NCBI GenBank assembly: GCA_964441505.1
Contig: CAYTUV010000014.1
Coordinates: forward strand, 29,545-93,544
From: Fen-1258 sp964441505
Lineage (GTDB): Bacteria > Bacteroidota > Ignavibacteria > Ignavibacteriales > Melioribacteraceae
DNA length: 64,000 nt
Reading direction: 5' to 3'
Part shown: positions 1 to 9,426 of the stretch, piece by piece
How the letters are laid out: every line of letters begins with the position of its first letter
Numbering within the stretch: the first letter of the stretch is position 1
Notes under the pieces: generated by a model
What the model saw: the letters and a program-made list of their open reading frames with translations, nothing else
Databases searched by the model: none
Told to the model about the DNA's origin: nothing
Program-made: the position numbers and the translations under genes

Positions 1-720
1 CTGATGAAAAAATATAATCTTCTCGGCAATGTGCTGGAGGAATATTCAAAGAGTGTTCACGGTGTAGCTCTTATGAAAAATAAAGATTTAGGCGCACCGG
101 CATGTAATGATTGTCACGGTAATCATGGCGCTATGCCTCCGGGTATAACCTCCATCTCTCACGTATGCGGTACATGTCATGCAATTAATATGGAATACTT
201 CAATGCAACAAAAATGGCAAAAGCGTTTGAAGTACAGGATTTTCACGGATGTGAGCAATGCCATGGTAACCATGCAATTCTAAAACCTAATGATGAAATG
301 ATAAGTATTGGCAAAGAATCGAAATGTGTTGAATGTCATTCATCCGGCGATGAGGGCTATGCGGTTTCTCAAAAAATATATTCATCACTTACGCAATTGA
401 AAAATAGTTACAATGCGGCTAACGCAAAATATTTGGAAGTGAGACAAAAAGGGATGAACGATGTGGAAATTGGATTCCAGCTTCAAGACGCCAAACAGGC
501 TCTGATACAGTCCCGTACGTTAATTCATACTTTCGATTCAATAAAAGTAGATGCCAAAACCCAAGAAGGGATCAACATTTCAAATAAGGCATCGCTCTTA
601 GCCCAAAAAGAAATTGATGAGTATTCTACTAGAAGAAATGGATTTGCTGTAGCAACGTTAGCATTTTTAGCATTTATTATAGCGCTGTATTTTAAGATAA
701 AGGACAAGGTTAATCATTGA
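1..720 (+). CDS. Multihaem c-type cytochrome, 3' part only
   Basis: Periplasmic electron-transfer protein cut by the left window edge. An ATG lies at position 4, but the sequence there (YSKSVHG, then a haem site) looks like the middle of a multihaem cytochrome, so the real start is probably upstream. Four CxxCH haem-attachment sites are visible: CNDCH, CGTCH, CEQCH and CVECH. After them come a helical, charged stretch and one C-terminal membrane segment (AFLAFIIALYF) with a short basic tail, which would anchor it in the inner membrane with the haems outside. Such proteins usually pass electrons between the quinone pool and other cytochromes; the partner is not visible here. The stop codon lies inside a MITE-like element at 716-901. 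Confidence 0.85.
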   Translation: MMKKYNLLGNVLEEYSKSVHGVALMKNKDLGAPACNDCHGNHGAMPPGITSISHVCGTCHAINMEYFNATKMAKAFEVQDFHGCEQCHGNHAILKPNDEMISIGKESKCVECHSSGDEGYAVSQKIYSSLTQLKNSYNAANAKYLEVRQKGMNDVEIGFQLQDAKQALIQSRTLIHTFDSIKVDAKTQEGINISNKASLLAQKEIDEYSTRRNGFAVATLAFLAFIIALYFKIKDKVNH

Positions 721-901
721 AGTTACGCAGAGTGATGTTATTAAAGATAAAACCAAGGTAGTGCCATTCCCGTCCCGCATCAAGTGCGGGATAAACTCGC
801 GGGAATCTATATGTGGATTCCCGATAAAAATCCCGCTGTACGGGATGCCGTAAAGCGGCACATTCGGGAATGACATAAATCTTGTTTTGCGTAACATTCG
901 T
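716..901. mobile_element. MITE-like element, copy A (186 bp)
   Basis: Non-coding element with terminal inverted repeats related to ACTGATGTTACGCA. Here the left end reads ATTGAAGTTACGCA and the right end TGCGTAACATTCGT. It is flanked by TAATC (711-715) and TAATT (902-906), which fits a 5-bp target duplication with one change. About 27 bp at the left end and 80 bp at the right end are nearly identical to the element at 28470-28658. It contains internal hairpins and no credible ORF. Confidence 0.7.
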
Positions 902-907
902 TAATTA

Positions 908-939
908 ATAAAAAAGCCGCATCCTTATGGGGTGCGGCC
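908..939 (-). terminator. Rho-independent terminator of the efflux operon
   Basis: On the minus strand, stem GCCGCA/TGCGGC with a short loop is followed by TTTTTTATT. It lies 33 bp past the stop of the RND gene. Confidence 0.75.
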
Positions 940-972
940 TCATTCTAAAAACTGTTAACTGCAAACTGCTTA

Positions 973-3900
973 CTATTTTGATAGCCCCAAATCCTCTGCC
1001 ACAGAATCCGGAACAATTACTTTCTTTTTAAATCTCACTAACTCGCTTACTTTTTTAAATAATATCGGAATTCTAACACGGTACTCTTCTACTTTTGTAT
1101 AAACCAGAGGAACTATTAATAAAGTTAGGAGAAGCGAGCTAGTTAATCCGCCAATCAACGCCCACGCTAATCCGGATTTCCATTCGGCACCGGCACTTGA
1201 CGATAATGCAATAGGCATCATCGCAAATATCATTGTCAGCGTTGTCATAAAGATTGGACGAATTCTCATTCTCACCGCGTCAATCAGTGCGTCAAAAACA
1301 GTTTCACCTTGTGCACGCATAAAATTTGTTCTATCGACCAGCAGAATGGCATTCTTGGCAACAAGACCGGTCAACATTATAATACCAAGAATTGTGAAAA
1401 TGTTGAGGGCTTTCATTGATAAACCCAGCGCCAGTAACGCTCCTATCATTGCCAGCGGAATAGAAAATAAAATTACGAACGGATAAATAAACGAATCATA
1501 CAGAGCAACCATAACCATATATGTAAATAATATAGCGGCAAGCATGGCAAGACCTAAGTCTCCGAAAGACTCGCGCTGATTCTTCACGTCTCCCTGAAAT
1601 GAATATGTAACACCGGAAGGGAATTTATATTTTTTAAATTCTTTCTCGATATCCTGAGAGATAGCTCCAGTAGTGCGTCCTCCCTGAACCTGTGAGAAAA
1701 CTGTTACCGCGGCACTTCTTGCCTGACGTGCTAATTTTGTAGGGCCGGTAGCGCGGTAAATATTTGCGAATTGTTTAAGATAGATTTGCTGCCCTTTACG
1801 ATTTGTAAAACTTATGTTTCCAAGGTTGTCTGTTTTCGAGCGGTCGAACTGATCAAGAATAATTCGAATGTTGTATTCAGTATCACCGTCACGGAGTTTT
1901 GAATTATCATCGCCTGTGAGAGCAATTTGAAGCGCCTGACCGACTTCTGCAATAGACAAACCGAAGTTTGTTATTTTTTTCCTATCAATCTCAATACGTG
2001 TTTCAGGATTACCATCCTCGGCCGAAAGACGAACATCCGCAGTGCCGGGAATTGTTTTAACAATATTCTGAACTTCATGAGCGGTTCTAACCACGTCTTC
2101 GTAATCCGGACCGTTAATTATTAACTGAATTGGGGTTTGATTGGCAGTACCAAAAATACCAATCGGATTAACACGCACTTTAACGCCCGGAATTCTCTGA
2201 ACCAATTGTTTGATTTCGTTTCCAACCTGATCTGTTGATTTAATTCTCTGATTGCGTGGAACAAGTGTTACAGTAATTTCCGTTGAGTTGCTTGAAGCAA
2301 ATCCAACTAATCCTTCTGTTGAAGCACCAACATTGGCATACATTCTCTCAACTTCCGGCATCATGCCAATTAGTTTTTCAACCTGCTGAGAAGCATTGTT
2401 CGTTTGTTCAATTGTTGTTCCGGGCGCCAATTCCAGTGTAACCGCAAATTCACCACGGTCAGTCTGAGTCATAAACTCGGCTCCGATAAATCCAAATGGA
2501 ATAAGTGCGAAAGTAGCAATGAATGCTGCAATTGTTATAAGAGCAACTTTAATGCGATTTTTCAAAGACCACTTCAGCATAACCACATAGTTTTCTGTAA
2601 GCTCTTTGAATTTCTTTTCAAACCAGATCGCAAATTTACCCAGCAATGTTCTTGATGTGAGTCTTTCCAGCTTAGCAAATCTTGAAGCAAGCATTGGTGT
2701 TACTGTAAACGATACAAATAAACTCATCAAAGTAGAAACAACAACTACAGCCGAGAACTCACGTAAAATATTACCAACCATTCCGCCAACCAGTGTAAGG
2801 GGCAGGAAAACCGCAACATCCACAAATGTGATTGCAAGAGCGGCAAAACCAATTTCATTTCTGCCGCGCAGGGATGCCAGCCTGCTCTCTTCACCTTTTT
2901 CCAAATGGTGATAAATATTTTCAAGAACAACTATCGAGTCATCCACAAGAATACCAACGACCAGCGAAAGTCCAAGGAGTGTCATCAGATTCAATGTAAA
3001 ACCAAGCGCCCATATTGCTATGAAAGTTGAAAGAAGTGAACAGGGTATGGCAATTAAAACAATAACTGAATTTCTTACACTATGCAAAAACATTAACATT
3101 ACAATAGATACAAGGAGTACAGCCAGAGCCAAGTCTTCCTTCACTGCGTTTGCGGCATCAATAGTAAAAAGAGAACCATCCTGGGCGATCTCAAATTTCA
3201 AATTATTTTCTTTGTAAACAATTTCCATTCTATCAATTTCTTTTCTAACTAACCTTGCTACTTCCACTGCGTTGGCATCCGATTGCTTCTGAAGGATGAT
3301 GCCGATTGTATTACGAAAATTGATGCGCGTGATGTTTGTATGATCCTTAATCCCATCTTCAACTTCGGCAATTGCGGAGAGTTTTATTTCACCGCCTTGC
3401 CTCGATTCACCAATGATAAGATTTTTTAAATCCTCAACAGAGCTCAATTTGCCTGCAATACGAACTATAAACTGCCCGTCTTGATCTTTAATCTTTCCAG
3501 TGGGAAAATCCAGGTTAGCTGTTTTAATCACTTGTGCCACCTGAGGAATTGAAAAGCCGAAAGCACGAAGTTTTTGGAGATCAAGATTTACTTTTACTTC
3601 ACGCTCCTCTCCCCCTACAAGAGCAATCTGTCCTACACCCGACACACGTGAAAGAAGAGGTTGAATTTTGTCTTTAACAAACTGATAGAATGTTTTTGAA
3701 TCCATATCAGCAGAAACGCCCATTCTTAGAACGGGTATTTCATCAAGCGCGAACTTGGAAATAGTTGATGCTTTGGTGCCTGTTGGTAATTGTGATGAAA
3801 CCTGCCCAACTCTTCTCTGAGCATCCTGCAGCGAGAGATCTGTATTTGCAGATTGTAAAAGTTCTACAACAACAAATGATACGCCCTCGGAAGATGTGGA

Positions 3901-4143
3901 ACGGACTTCCGATACCTTATCCATACCAGAAACTGCATCTTCAACAATTTTAGTAACGCCGGTTTCAACTTCATTCGGAGAAGCACCGGGATAAATTGTT
4001 GTAATAGTTAAAACCGGCGGAGAAATTTTCGGCAGCAATTCATACTTAAGCTGTCGAAATGCAAACAGACCTAAAACAATCAATGCCGAGAAGACAATGA
4101 TTACAAGCGAAGGTCTTTTTATCGATAATTCTGTAATTGTCAT
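973..4143 (-). CDS. RND (AcrB/MdtB-like, HAE1) multidrug efflux pump, inner-membrane subunit
   Basis: Proton-driven pump of the resistance-nodulation-division family, 1056 residues, the normal length. The N-terminal membrane helix (VIIVFSALIVLGLFAF) is followed by the first large periplasmic loop, helices 2-6, a second large loop and helices 7-12. The proton-relay residues are present: the Asp pair in helix 4 (GILVDDSIVVLEN, near residue 400) and the Lys in helix 10 (GLVAKNAILLVD, near 930). It is the last gene of tetR-tolC-MFP-RND, 14 bp after the adaptor gene, so one operon supplies the whole tripartite pump. Substrates cannot be predicted. It could instead serve cell-envelope export, but HAE1-type architecture favours drug or hydrophobic-compound efflux. 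Confidence 0.93.
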   Translation of the reverse strand: MTITELSIKRPSLVIIVFSALIVLGLFAFRQLKYELLPKISPPVLTITTIYPGASPNEVETGVTKIVEDAVSGMDKVSEVRSTSSEGVSFVVVELLQSANTDLSLQDAQRRVGQVSSQLPTGTKASTISKFALDEIPVLRMGVSADMDSKTFYQFVKDKIQPLLSRVSGVGQIALVGGEEREVKVNLDLQKLRAFGFSIPQVAQVIKTANLDFPTGKIKDQDGQFIVRIAGKLSSVEDLKNLIIGESRQGGEIKLSAIAEVEDGIKDHTNITRINFRNTIGIILQKQSDANAVEVARLVRKEIDRMEIVYKENNLKFEIAQDGSLFTIDAANAVKEDLALAVLLVSIVMLMFLHSVRNSVIVLIAIPCSLLSTFIAIWALGFTLNLMTLLGLSLVVGILVDDSIVVLENIYHHLEKGEESRLASLRGRNEIGFAALAITFVDVAVFLPLTLVGGMVGNILREFSAVVVVSTLMSLFVSFTVTPMLASRFAKLERLTSRTLLGKFAIWFEKKFKELTENYVVMLKWSLKNRIKVALITIAAFIATFALIPFGFIGAEFMTQTDRGEFAVTLELAPGTTIEQTNNASQQVEKLIGMMPEVERMYANVGASTEGLVGFASSNSTEITVTLVPRNQRIKSTDQVGNEIKQLVQRIPGVKVRVNPIGIFGTANQTPIQLIINGPDYEDVVRTAHEVQNIVKTIPGTADVRLSAEDGNPETRIEIDRKKITNFGLSIAEVGQALQIALTGDDNSKLRDGDTEYNIRIILDQFDRSKTDNLGNISFTNRKGQQIYLKQFANIYRATGPTKLARQARSAAVTVFSQVQGGRTTGAISQDIEKEFKKYKFPSGVTYSFQGDVKNQRESFGDLGLAMLAAILFTYMVMVALYDSFIYPFVILFSIPLAMIGALLALGLSMKALNIFTILGIIMLTGLVAKNAILLVDRTNFMRAQGETVFDALIDAVRMRIRPIFMTTLTMIFAMMPIALSSSAGAEWKSGLAWALIGGLTSSLLLTLLIVPLVYTKVEEYRVRIPILFKKVSELVRFKKKVIVPDSVAEDLGLSK

Positions 4144-4157
4144 TTCAAAAATCCTTT

Positions 4158-5219
4158 TTACTTATTGAGAATCTCAACTTTTAGATTATCCACTAAATTA
4201 TTTTGTCCGTTCACAACAATCGTTTCACCTTCCATCAGCCCCCGCAGTACTTGAACATAAATTCCCGATTGATTTCCGACCGTTAAATTGCGGAGTTTTG
4301 CAATTCCGTTTTCAATAACGAATACTTGCGGTTCTTTTACACTTCCAATCAACGACTCGCGGGGTATAACAATTGTTTCTCTGTTTTTCAATGATATAAA
4401 TTCAACACGTGCAAACATTCCGGCTTTGAGCGGATGAGCGCTTTCATTACTAATACTGATTTCGACCGGGTAAGTATGCGCATCGTCTCCTTTGGAACTT
4501 ATCGATTCTATCCTGCCTTTAAAATTTACACCCGGGTAGACATCGACTGAGACACTAACCTGATCGCCAACTTTTGCGAGGAATGCATCTCTCTCAGCAA
4601 GGTTAAGTTTCACTTTTAATTTGCTGATATCCACTACATTAGCAACAAGAGTCGGCTGGGGTGCGCCTTGAACCATTGAACCCAAATCGACATTACGTGC
4701 AGTAACATAGCCTGAAATAGGAGTTTTTATTTGAGTATCACTAAGCTGTCTTTTAGCCATTATGTATTGTGATTCTGCCATTGCCGCTCCCAGTTTTGCC
4801 TGATCAAGCTGTGAATCTGTAACTGACTTTTGCTGATAGAGAGTCTGGAATCTTTCGTAATCTTTTTTTGCCTTTTCATAATTAGCCTCAGCACTCATTA
4901 ATGCTGCCTTTTTCAATTCGTCATCAACCTGAAAGAGAACTGAACCCGCCTGTTTATAGTCTCCGACTTTTGTAAACACGGCCGTGATTTTTCCTGCTGC
5001 TTCTGAAATTATGTTGACATCATTATTCGCTGTAATTGTGCCAACAAGATTCAGGATTTCGGAAAGATCTTTCTTTGCTACTTTTTCAACGGAGACATAA
5101 TAAACATCTTTTATGCCGCCGGCAGTTGTTGCCGACATTTTTCTTTTGTTCACAAAGAGTACGGCTATGACGATTACAAAAACCACAACCGCTGCAATTA
5201 CTGATTTCCAATGCTTCAT
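4158..5219 (-). CDS. RND efflux periplasmic adaptor (MFP/HlyD family)
   Basis: Membrane-fusion protein of 353 residues joining the RND pump to its outer-membrane channel. An N-terminal signal/anchor (VIAAVVVFVIVIAVLFVNK) is followed by a lipoyl-like half (NDVNIISEAAGKITAVF), a coiled-coil hairpin (about 100-160, rich in Ala, Lys and Glu), the second lipoyl half (QIKTPISGYVTARNVDLG), a beta-barrel domain and a membrane-proximal domain. No lipobox Cys is present, so anchoring would be by an uncleaved helix. It lies 27 bp after the tolC-like gene and 14 bp before the pump gene. Confidence 0.92.
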   Translation of the reverse strand: MKHWKSVIAAVVVFVIVIAVLFVNKRKMSATTAGGIKDVYYVSVEKVAKKDLSEILNLVGTITANNDVNIISEAAGKITAVFTKVGDYKQAGSVLFQVDDELKKAALMSAEANYEKAKKDYERFQTLYQQKSVTDSQLDQAKLGAAMAESQYIMAKRQLSDTQIKTPISGYVTARNVDLGSMVQGAPQPTLVANVVDISKLKVKLNLAERDAFLAKVGDQVSVSVDVYPGVNFKGRIESISSKGDDAHTYPVEISISNESAHPLKAGMFARVEFISLKNRETIVIPRESLIGSVKEPQVFVIENGIAKLRNLTVGNQSGIYVQVLRGLMEGETIVVNGQNNLVDNLKVEILNK

Positions 5220-5246
5220 GATTTATTTCTCCGGATAATTATAATT

Positions 5247-6563
5247 TTATTTACCAATTGATTTATCTAATCTTGCTTTTGCCAATTCGTAATCGACTAT
5301 CGAATTTGTATAATTTATTTTTGCTGTGGATTGTGCTGTCTCCGCATCAATAACTTCCGAACTCATCGCCAGACCGTTCTTAAATTTGTCGGCAGTAATT
5401 CTCATATTCTCATCAGCCTGTTTAACCGTAAGTTGTGAGAGCTCAATTTTTCTTTTCGACTGGCTCATATTTAAATAATTTTGTGTTACTTCCAATGTTA
5501 TGTTGTCTTTGATAACTCCCTTTCCGTCGACAGCCTGGGCAAGAGAAGCCTCAGCCTGTTCTGTCTGATGTGCCGTAGTCAACCAATCCCATAAATTCAT
5601 GCTCAGGTTTACACCAGCATCCCATGTATCTTTGAATTCATCTTTAGAGGGGAAAATTCTTTGATTTGGTCTGCTGTAATAATAATTTCCGTATAAACTG
5701 ATCTGCGGGTACCAGGATGATTTTGCCATTGTAACGCCGGCTTCGCTTGCTTTTATTCTGTAATCGGCAGATTTTAATTCGGATCTTCTTTCCACGGCGT
5801 TATTAATTAATTTATTTAGTTCATCATAATCTGAAGCAGTTAAATTAGCCCTGGAAATTATTTCAACTTCAGTGTTGAGTGAAATACCAAGTACGCTGTT
5901 CAATCCCACAGTAGATAATTTTACGGCATTCTCAGCATCAATCTGTCTGAACATCATATCCGAAAGCTGTACTTCAAGTTTGAGCACATCGTTCTTTGTC
6001 ATCATCCCGGCTTTCATCAAATTTTTTGCGTCTTCGACATGTGCTTTTACCATTTGCACATTTTCATCCATAATCATTTTCAACTGAGCAGCTTTGAATA
6101 AAGACCAATATGTGTTCTTGATATTGAACACCAGTTCGATTTTGTCTTTGTTGAAGTCTTCGATTGTAGCGTTTGCGGTGTATTCCGCAATGTTTGAATT
6201 ACTTACCAATCTGAATCCTGTGAACAACGGCTGGAATAAAGTGAACTGAGCTGAATAGTTGTCAAGAATTGAAGGAGCGATTGTAATTGGTCCCGTGGGT
6301 CCTTGAATTGAAAAAGGATCAACACTACTCAGTTTTCTATAACCCGCCGAGAGTTTTAATGAGGGTAACCGCATAGCATTCATTTCGCTCAATCTCGCTT
6401 CGGAAGATTTGGCTTTCATCAAGGATGAGTGAAGTGTTTTACTATTTTGCAATCCCAGGTCAATTGCCTGTTCAACCGTAAGCGAAAGTTTTTCCTGTGC
6501 CTGAACGTTAATGCTGAACAAAACTAACAGCACTAGAAAAAAAATAAGTTTTGATCTGATCAT
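5247..6563 (-). CDS. TolC-family outer-membrane efflux channel
   Basis: Outer-membrane component of the tripartite pump, 438 residues, typical for the family. A signal peptide (LIFFLVLLVLFSINVQAQ) precedes two internally similar OEP repeats of long Ala/Lys/Glu-rich helices with short beta segments (for example WYPQISLYGNYYYS). The start ATG overlaps the stop of the tetR gene in an ATGA arrangement, showing translational coupling and making this the second gene of the operon. Confidence 0.92.
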   Translation of the reverse strand: MIRSKLIFFLVLLVLFSINVQAQEKLSLTVEQAIDLGLQNSKTLHSSLMKAKSSEARLSEMNAMRLPSLKLSAGYRKLSSVDPFSIQGPTGPITIAPSILDNYSAQFTLFQPLFTGFRLVSNSNIAEYTANATIEDFNKDKIELVFNIKNTYWSLFKAAQLKMIMDENVQMVKAHVEDAKNLMKAGMMTKNDVLKLEVQLSDMMFRQIDAENAVKLSTVGLNSVLGISLNTEVEIISRANLTASDYDELNKLINNAVERRSELKSADYRIKASEAGVTMAKSSWYPQISLYGNYYYSRPNQRIFPSKDEFKDTWDAGVNLSMNLWDWLTTAHQTEQAEASLAQAVDGKGVIKDNITLEVTQNYLNMSQSKRKIELSQLTVKQADENMRITADKFKNGLAMSSEVIDAETAQSTAKINYTNSIVDYELAKARLDKSIGK

Positions 6564-7204
6564 ATGCTGGATTCTCCATAATTATCTTTTATAAGTGTTG
6601 ATGTATTGTATTTTTTTCTTCCCACAGTTGTAAAAATTCCTTCGAACAAAATTTTAACCAAATCTTTGAATACCTGATCTGCAGAGATCGGAAGTCGGGC
6701 AAGTACTTCCGGATTAATCAGACTATGAATTGAAGAAACATATGCCAACACAACAACTTCTGTGTTAACGTCTTTTCTAAAAATCCCGCTTTTAATTCCC
6801 TGTTCAATCAAGCGAGATAGATTTGTATAAGCTTTCTTTTTCCTAAACTCATCAATGTCGCGCCAGAATTCAGGATGGTTTTTCATAAGATCGCGAACAA
6901 TGGGTCCTTCTAACCTGGCTCCCTGTTTGGCAATAAAATTCATAAATCTTTTTAACTTCTCGATGAATTCCATCGATTTATCGGCGATTAATCCTTCGAT
7001 AAAATTGTCAACTTCACACTTGATAGTGCTCAGTATCTCCTTAAGAAGATGTTCCTTATTGGAAAAGTGCTTATAAAGCGTCTTTTTGCTTATGCCAAGT
7101 TCGGAAGCGATCTCCTCCATAGAAACTTTAGAGTAGCCAAAACTTTGAAACATATCGTTGGCTTTCTTAAGTATTCTATTTTTTACTTCCAGATCATTAT
7201 TCAT
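6560..7204 (-). CDS. TetR-family repressor, likely regulator of the efflux operon
   Basis: DNA-binding one-component regulator of 214 residues. The N-terminal helix-turn-helix is clear (YSKVSMEEIASELGISKKTLY, residues about 24-45, ending in the typical LYKHFSNKEHLL). The C-terminal ligand-binding half is variable, as usual. It is the first gene of the operon, overlaps the tolC-like gene by 4 bp, and is preceded by two inverted repeats. This fits autorepression relieved when a pump substrate binds. The ligand is unknown. Confidence 0.9.
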   Translation of the reverse strand: MNNDLEVKNRILKKANDMFQSFGYSKVSMEEIASELGISKKTLYKHFSNKEHLLKEILSTIKCEVDNFIEGLIADKSMEFIEKLKRFMNFIAKQGARLEGPIVRDLMKNHPEFWRDIDEFRKKKAYTNLSRLIEQGIKSGIFRKDVNTEVVVLAYVSSIHSLINPEVLARLPISADQVFKDLVKILFEGIFTTVGRKKYNTSTLIKDNYGESSI

Positions 7205-7244
7205 TAATTATTACTCCATTACTTTTCAAAACCAAACATTCCCT

Positions 7245-7291
7245 CAATGGATTAAATTCCATTGGAAACATTTATTGTTTTAGTCGTTTCC
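7245..7291. promoter_or_regulatory. Candidate operator of the tetR-efflux operon
   Basis: Two adjacent perfect inverted repeats lie 40-87 bp before the tetR start: CAATGG-N8-CCATTG (7245-7264) and GGAAAC-N16-GTTTCC (7264-7291). They share one base. Their position upstream of the first gene suits a TetR operator overlapping the promoter. Binding is inferred only. Confidence 0.5.
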
Positions 7292-7446
7292 AAACTTATG
7301 AAAGTTCCGTTTCATTAAAAAAAATTCAACCAAAATATTATTTGGTGGTTTCTACAGATATTGTTTCAAATTTGACGGCAAAAATAACAGTTGTGAGTGG
7401 GTGTATTAATGGTAAATCAGCGAGTAGCGGAAAAAAAACGGTGATT

Positions 7447-7482
7447 TTAAAAAGCCGTCCCATAGGTTTTGAAACGGCTTTT
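7447..7482 (-). terminator. Terminator after the T9SS cargo gene
   Basis: Nine-bp stem AAAAGCCGT/ACGGCTTTT, followed on the minus strand by a run of five T. It lies 20 bp past the stop of the gene at 7503-9305. Confidence 0.7.
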
Positions 7483-7502
7483 GAGTAAAGAGTCCTTTAG
7501 AA

Positions 7503-9305
7503 CTATTTCGTCAATAACATTTTCTTTGATTGAATGAAGCCACGTCCCGAGCCAGCCGAGGGATTGCCGGCGTTAATTGTATAAATGTAAATACCGCTTG
7601 TTAATCTACTTGCATCAAACGTTACATTGTGGTATCCGGCGGCTCTGTTTCCATCCACAAGTGTCGCTATCTCTTTACCGAGCAAATCATAAACTTTTAT
7701 TGTTACAAAACTATTCTCGGGAAGTTGATAACTGATTGTTGTTGCTGGGTTGAATGGATTGGGGTAATTGCTAATTGAGTAATTTGCCGGAAGCTCATTT
7801 GAGAGGGAAGCAACAAGTTTGTCTTCTACTGTAGATGCTTCAATTCTTCCAAATGCAGCAGTAAAGTCAGGATCCGAGTATTTTCCTTCTGTAGAATAAT
7901 ACGCACGGACATCATACCATAGTAAATCATGTGTGTAACCATCCGTAGCAACATACTCATAGTCCGTATAAGATTGTACTCCTCTGCCTAAAGTTGTTAA
8001 TAATACTTCCGCACCAACTACACCATTATGTTTAACTTTTCTCCTTATTTCGAATTGGTTTACAGCTGTGTTTGGATTATCTACCCACGTAACAACAATT
8101 GGCTGTCCAACAGCAGCGCTAGCACTAGCATATTCTCCGCTATTGGTTGGCTTGCCGATGTAAACTGCCGTATAAGTTTTATTCTCTGAGGCTGTAAAGG
8201 GGCTTGAAAATGTTTGACCGCCGCTTGTCCAGTGATCGAAAGTGTATTCTATTCCGTTGGAAAAATACCATTGGCCTTGAGCTGTTACACTATTTTCTGC
8301 CACAATATTAGAAGTTTTTGGTGATGAATACAAAACATTGTTAACATAAACATAACCTCCAGGACTGGTGAAAGTTAGGTTGCAAATCTTTTTTAAATAA
8401 GCAACAAATGATGCGCCGTTATCGCTTGTTGTTAACTGGGAAGTGGTGGTTGAAGATGACGACCCGAGAGGGGTTATTGCACTGAAAACATCTTTCTTCC
8501 AGGAACTTCGATTTAACGGGGCTTCACTATCATTAAAAATCCAGGTGTAACTTCCAACTGTTTGATTATCATAAGCGGCTAAGTTTAGCTGGTCTGTTTC
8601 ATAAATACTCGGTATAGTGTAAGGACTTGCATGAGAACTTGCAGCAGTTGGATATTTTGCCGCTCCAATATTTCCGCCATTAGCGCCTTCTAAGTCATTA
8701 CGGGCATCAATATTTAGTAGTACGGCCGGTCTGGTATAATTAACCTGCAAACTCAAAGTCATACTGGAATAGGATCCATTAGTTGATTCGCTTTCTGAAA
8801 GCGATCCGACTATTAATTGTCTGCCTGCTAATGAATTTTGCACAGCATTTTTAATTGGAGCAGAAACAAAACTCGACCCGTTATAAGCAATGCCGGTGTG
8901 TAATGAAGCTCCGCTTGCTACAACATTCCAGTTGGCGCCTTTATCAGTACTTACACTTGTAATCTGAGTTAATTTCAAGGAATAACTGCCAATATTTCCT
9001 GTAGAAAAATTTACTGTGACTTGTGTTATTGTAGCATTTGTAGGGATCGCATTTAAGTCGAGTACAAAATATGTTCTATGTATCTTAACTGTAGTATCGA
9101 GTGCGCCAGGAATAAATTCTTTTCCTATGGCATATGTACCGTTATCGTAAGAAGGAGTACCTTCTTTCTTCTCATCTATTACGGTTATTTTGACAATCTG
9201 GTAACCTGATCCGCTCAAGTAAGCAGTTCCAGGTATCGGAGTTTGTGAATAGCTTATACCGGAAAAAAAGCAAAAAATGATAGCAATTAGAATGTACTTT
9301 TTCAT
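7503..9305 (-). CDS. Secreted protein with type IX secretion sorting domain (type A)
   Basis: Secreted protein of 600 residues and unknown function. A signal peptide (MKKYILIAIIFCFFSGISYS) is followed by about 480 residues of beta-rich, Ser/Thr/Gly-rich sequence. These include a segment like divergent InlB B-repeats (YTFDHWTSGG...TYTAVY, about 350-380) and a fibronectin-like stretch. The C-terminal 85 residues are a Por-secretion type A sorting domain (NYPNPFNPATTISY, VYDLLGKEIATLV, SGIYIYTI, KKMLLTK), the signal for T9SS export and surface attachment. An extra segment NPSAGSGRG interrupts the last strand just before the final motif. The gene stands alone with its own terminator. Confidence 0.85.
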   Translation of the reverse strand: MKKYILIAIIFCFFSGISYSQTPIPGTAYLSGSGYQIVKITVIDEKKEGTPSYDNGTYAIGKEFIPGALDTTVKIHRTYFVLDLNAIPTNATITQVTVNFSTGNIGSYSLKLTQITSVSTDKGANWNVVASGASLHTGIAYNGSSFVSAPIKNAVQNSLAGRQLIVGSLSESESTNGSYSSMTLSLQVNYTRPAVLLNIDARNDLEGANGGNIGAAKYPTAASSHASPYTIPSIYETDQLNLAAYDNQTVGSYTWIFNDSEAPLNRSSWKKDVFSAITPLGSSSSTTTSQLTTSDNGASFVAYLKKICNLTFTSPGGYVYVNNVLYSSPKTSNIVAENSVTAQGQWYFSNGIEYTFDHWTSGGQTFSSPFTASENKTYTAVYIGKPTNSGEYASASAAVGQPIVVTWVDNPNTAVNQFEIRRKVKHNGVVGAEVLLTTLGRGVQSYTDYEYVATDGYTHDLLWYDVRAYYSTEGKYSDPDFTAAFGRIEASTVEDKLVASLSNELPANYSISNYPNPFNPATTISYQLPENSFVTIKVYDLLGKEIATLVDGNRAAGYHNVTFDASRLTSGIYIYTINAGNPSAGSGRGFIQSKKMLLTK

Positions 9306-9426
9306 TAAAATTTCCTTTTGTTAGTTGAAAAAAATATTATTTTTAAAAAGAGAATAGCCGTAGTAGTTTAATATTACTTTTAAGGTACCAACGCTACTCC
9401 TCATTTTTTATTTAGCTTTTTATCTC

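Noticed and set aside
2606..2911. 101-codon ORF on the plus strand inside the RND gene
   Set aside because: It is antisense to a fully conserved coding region, with no Shine-Dalgarno site or recognisable product.
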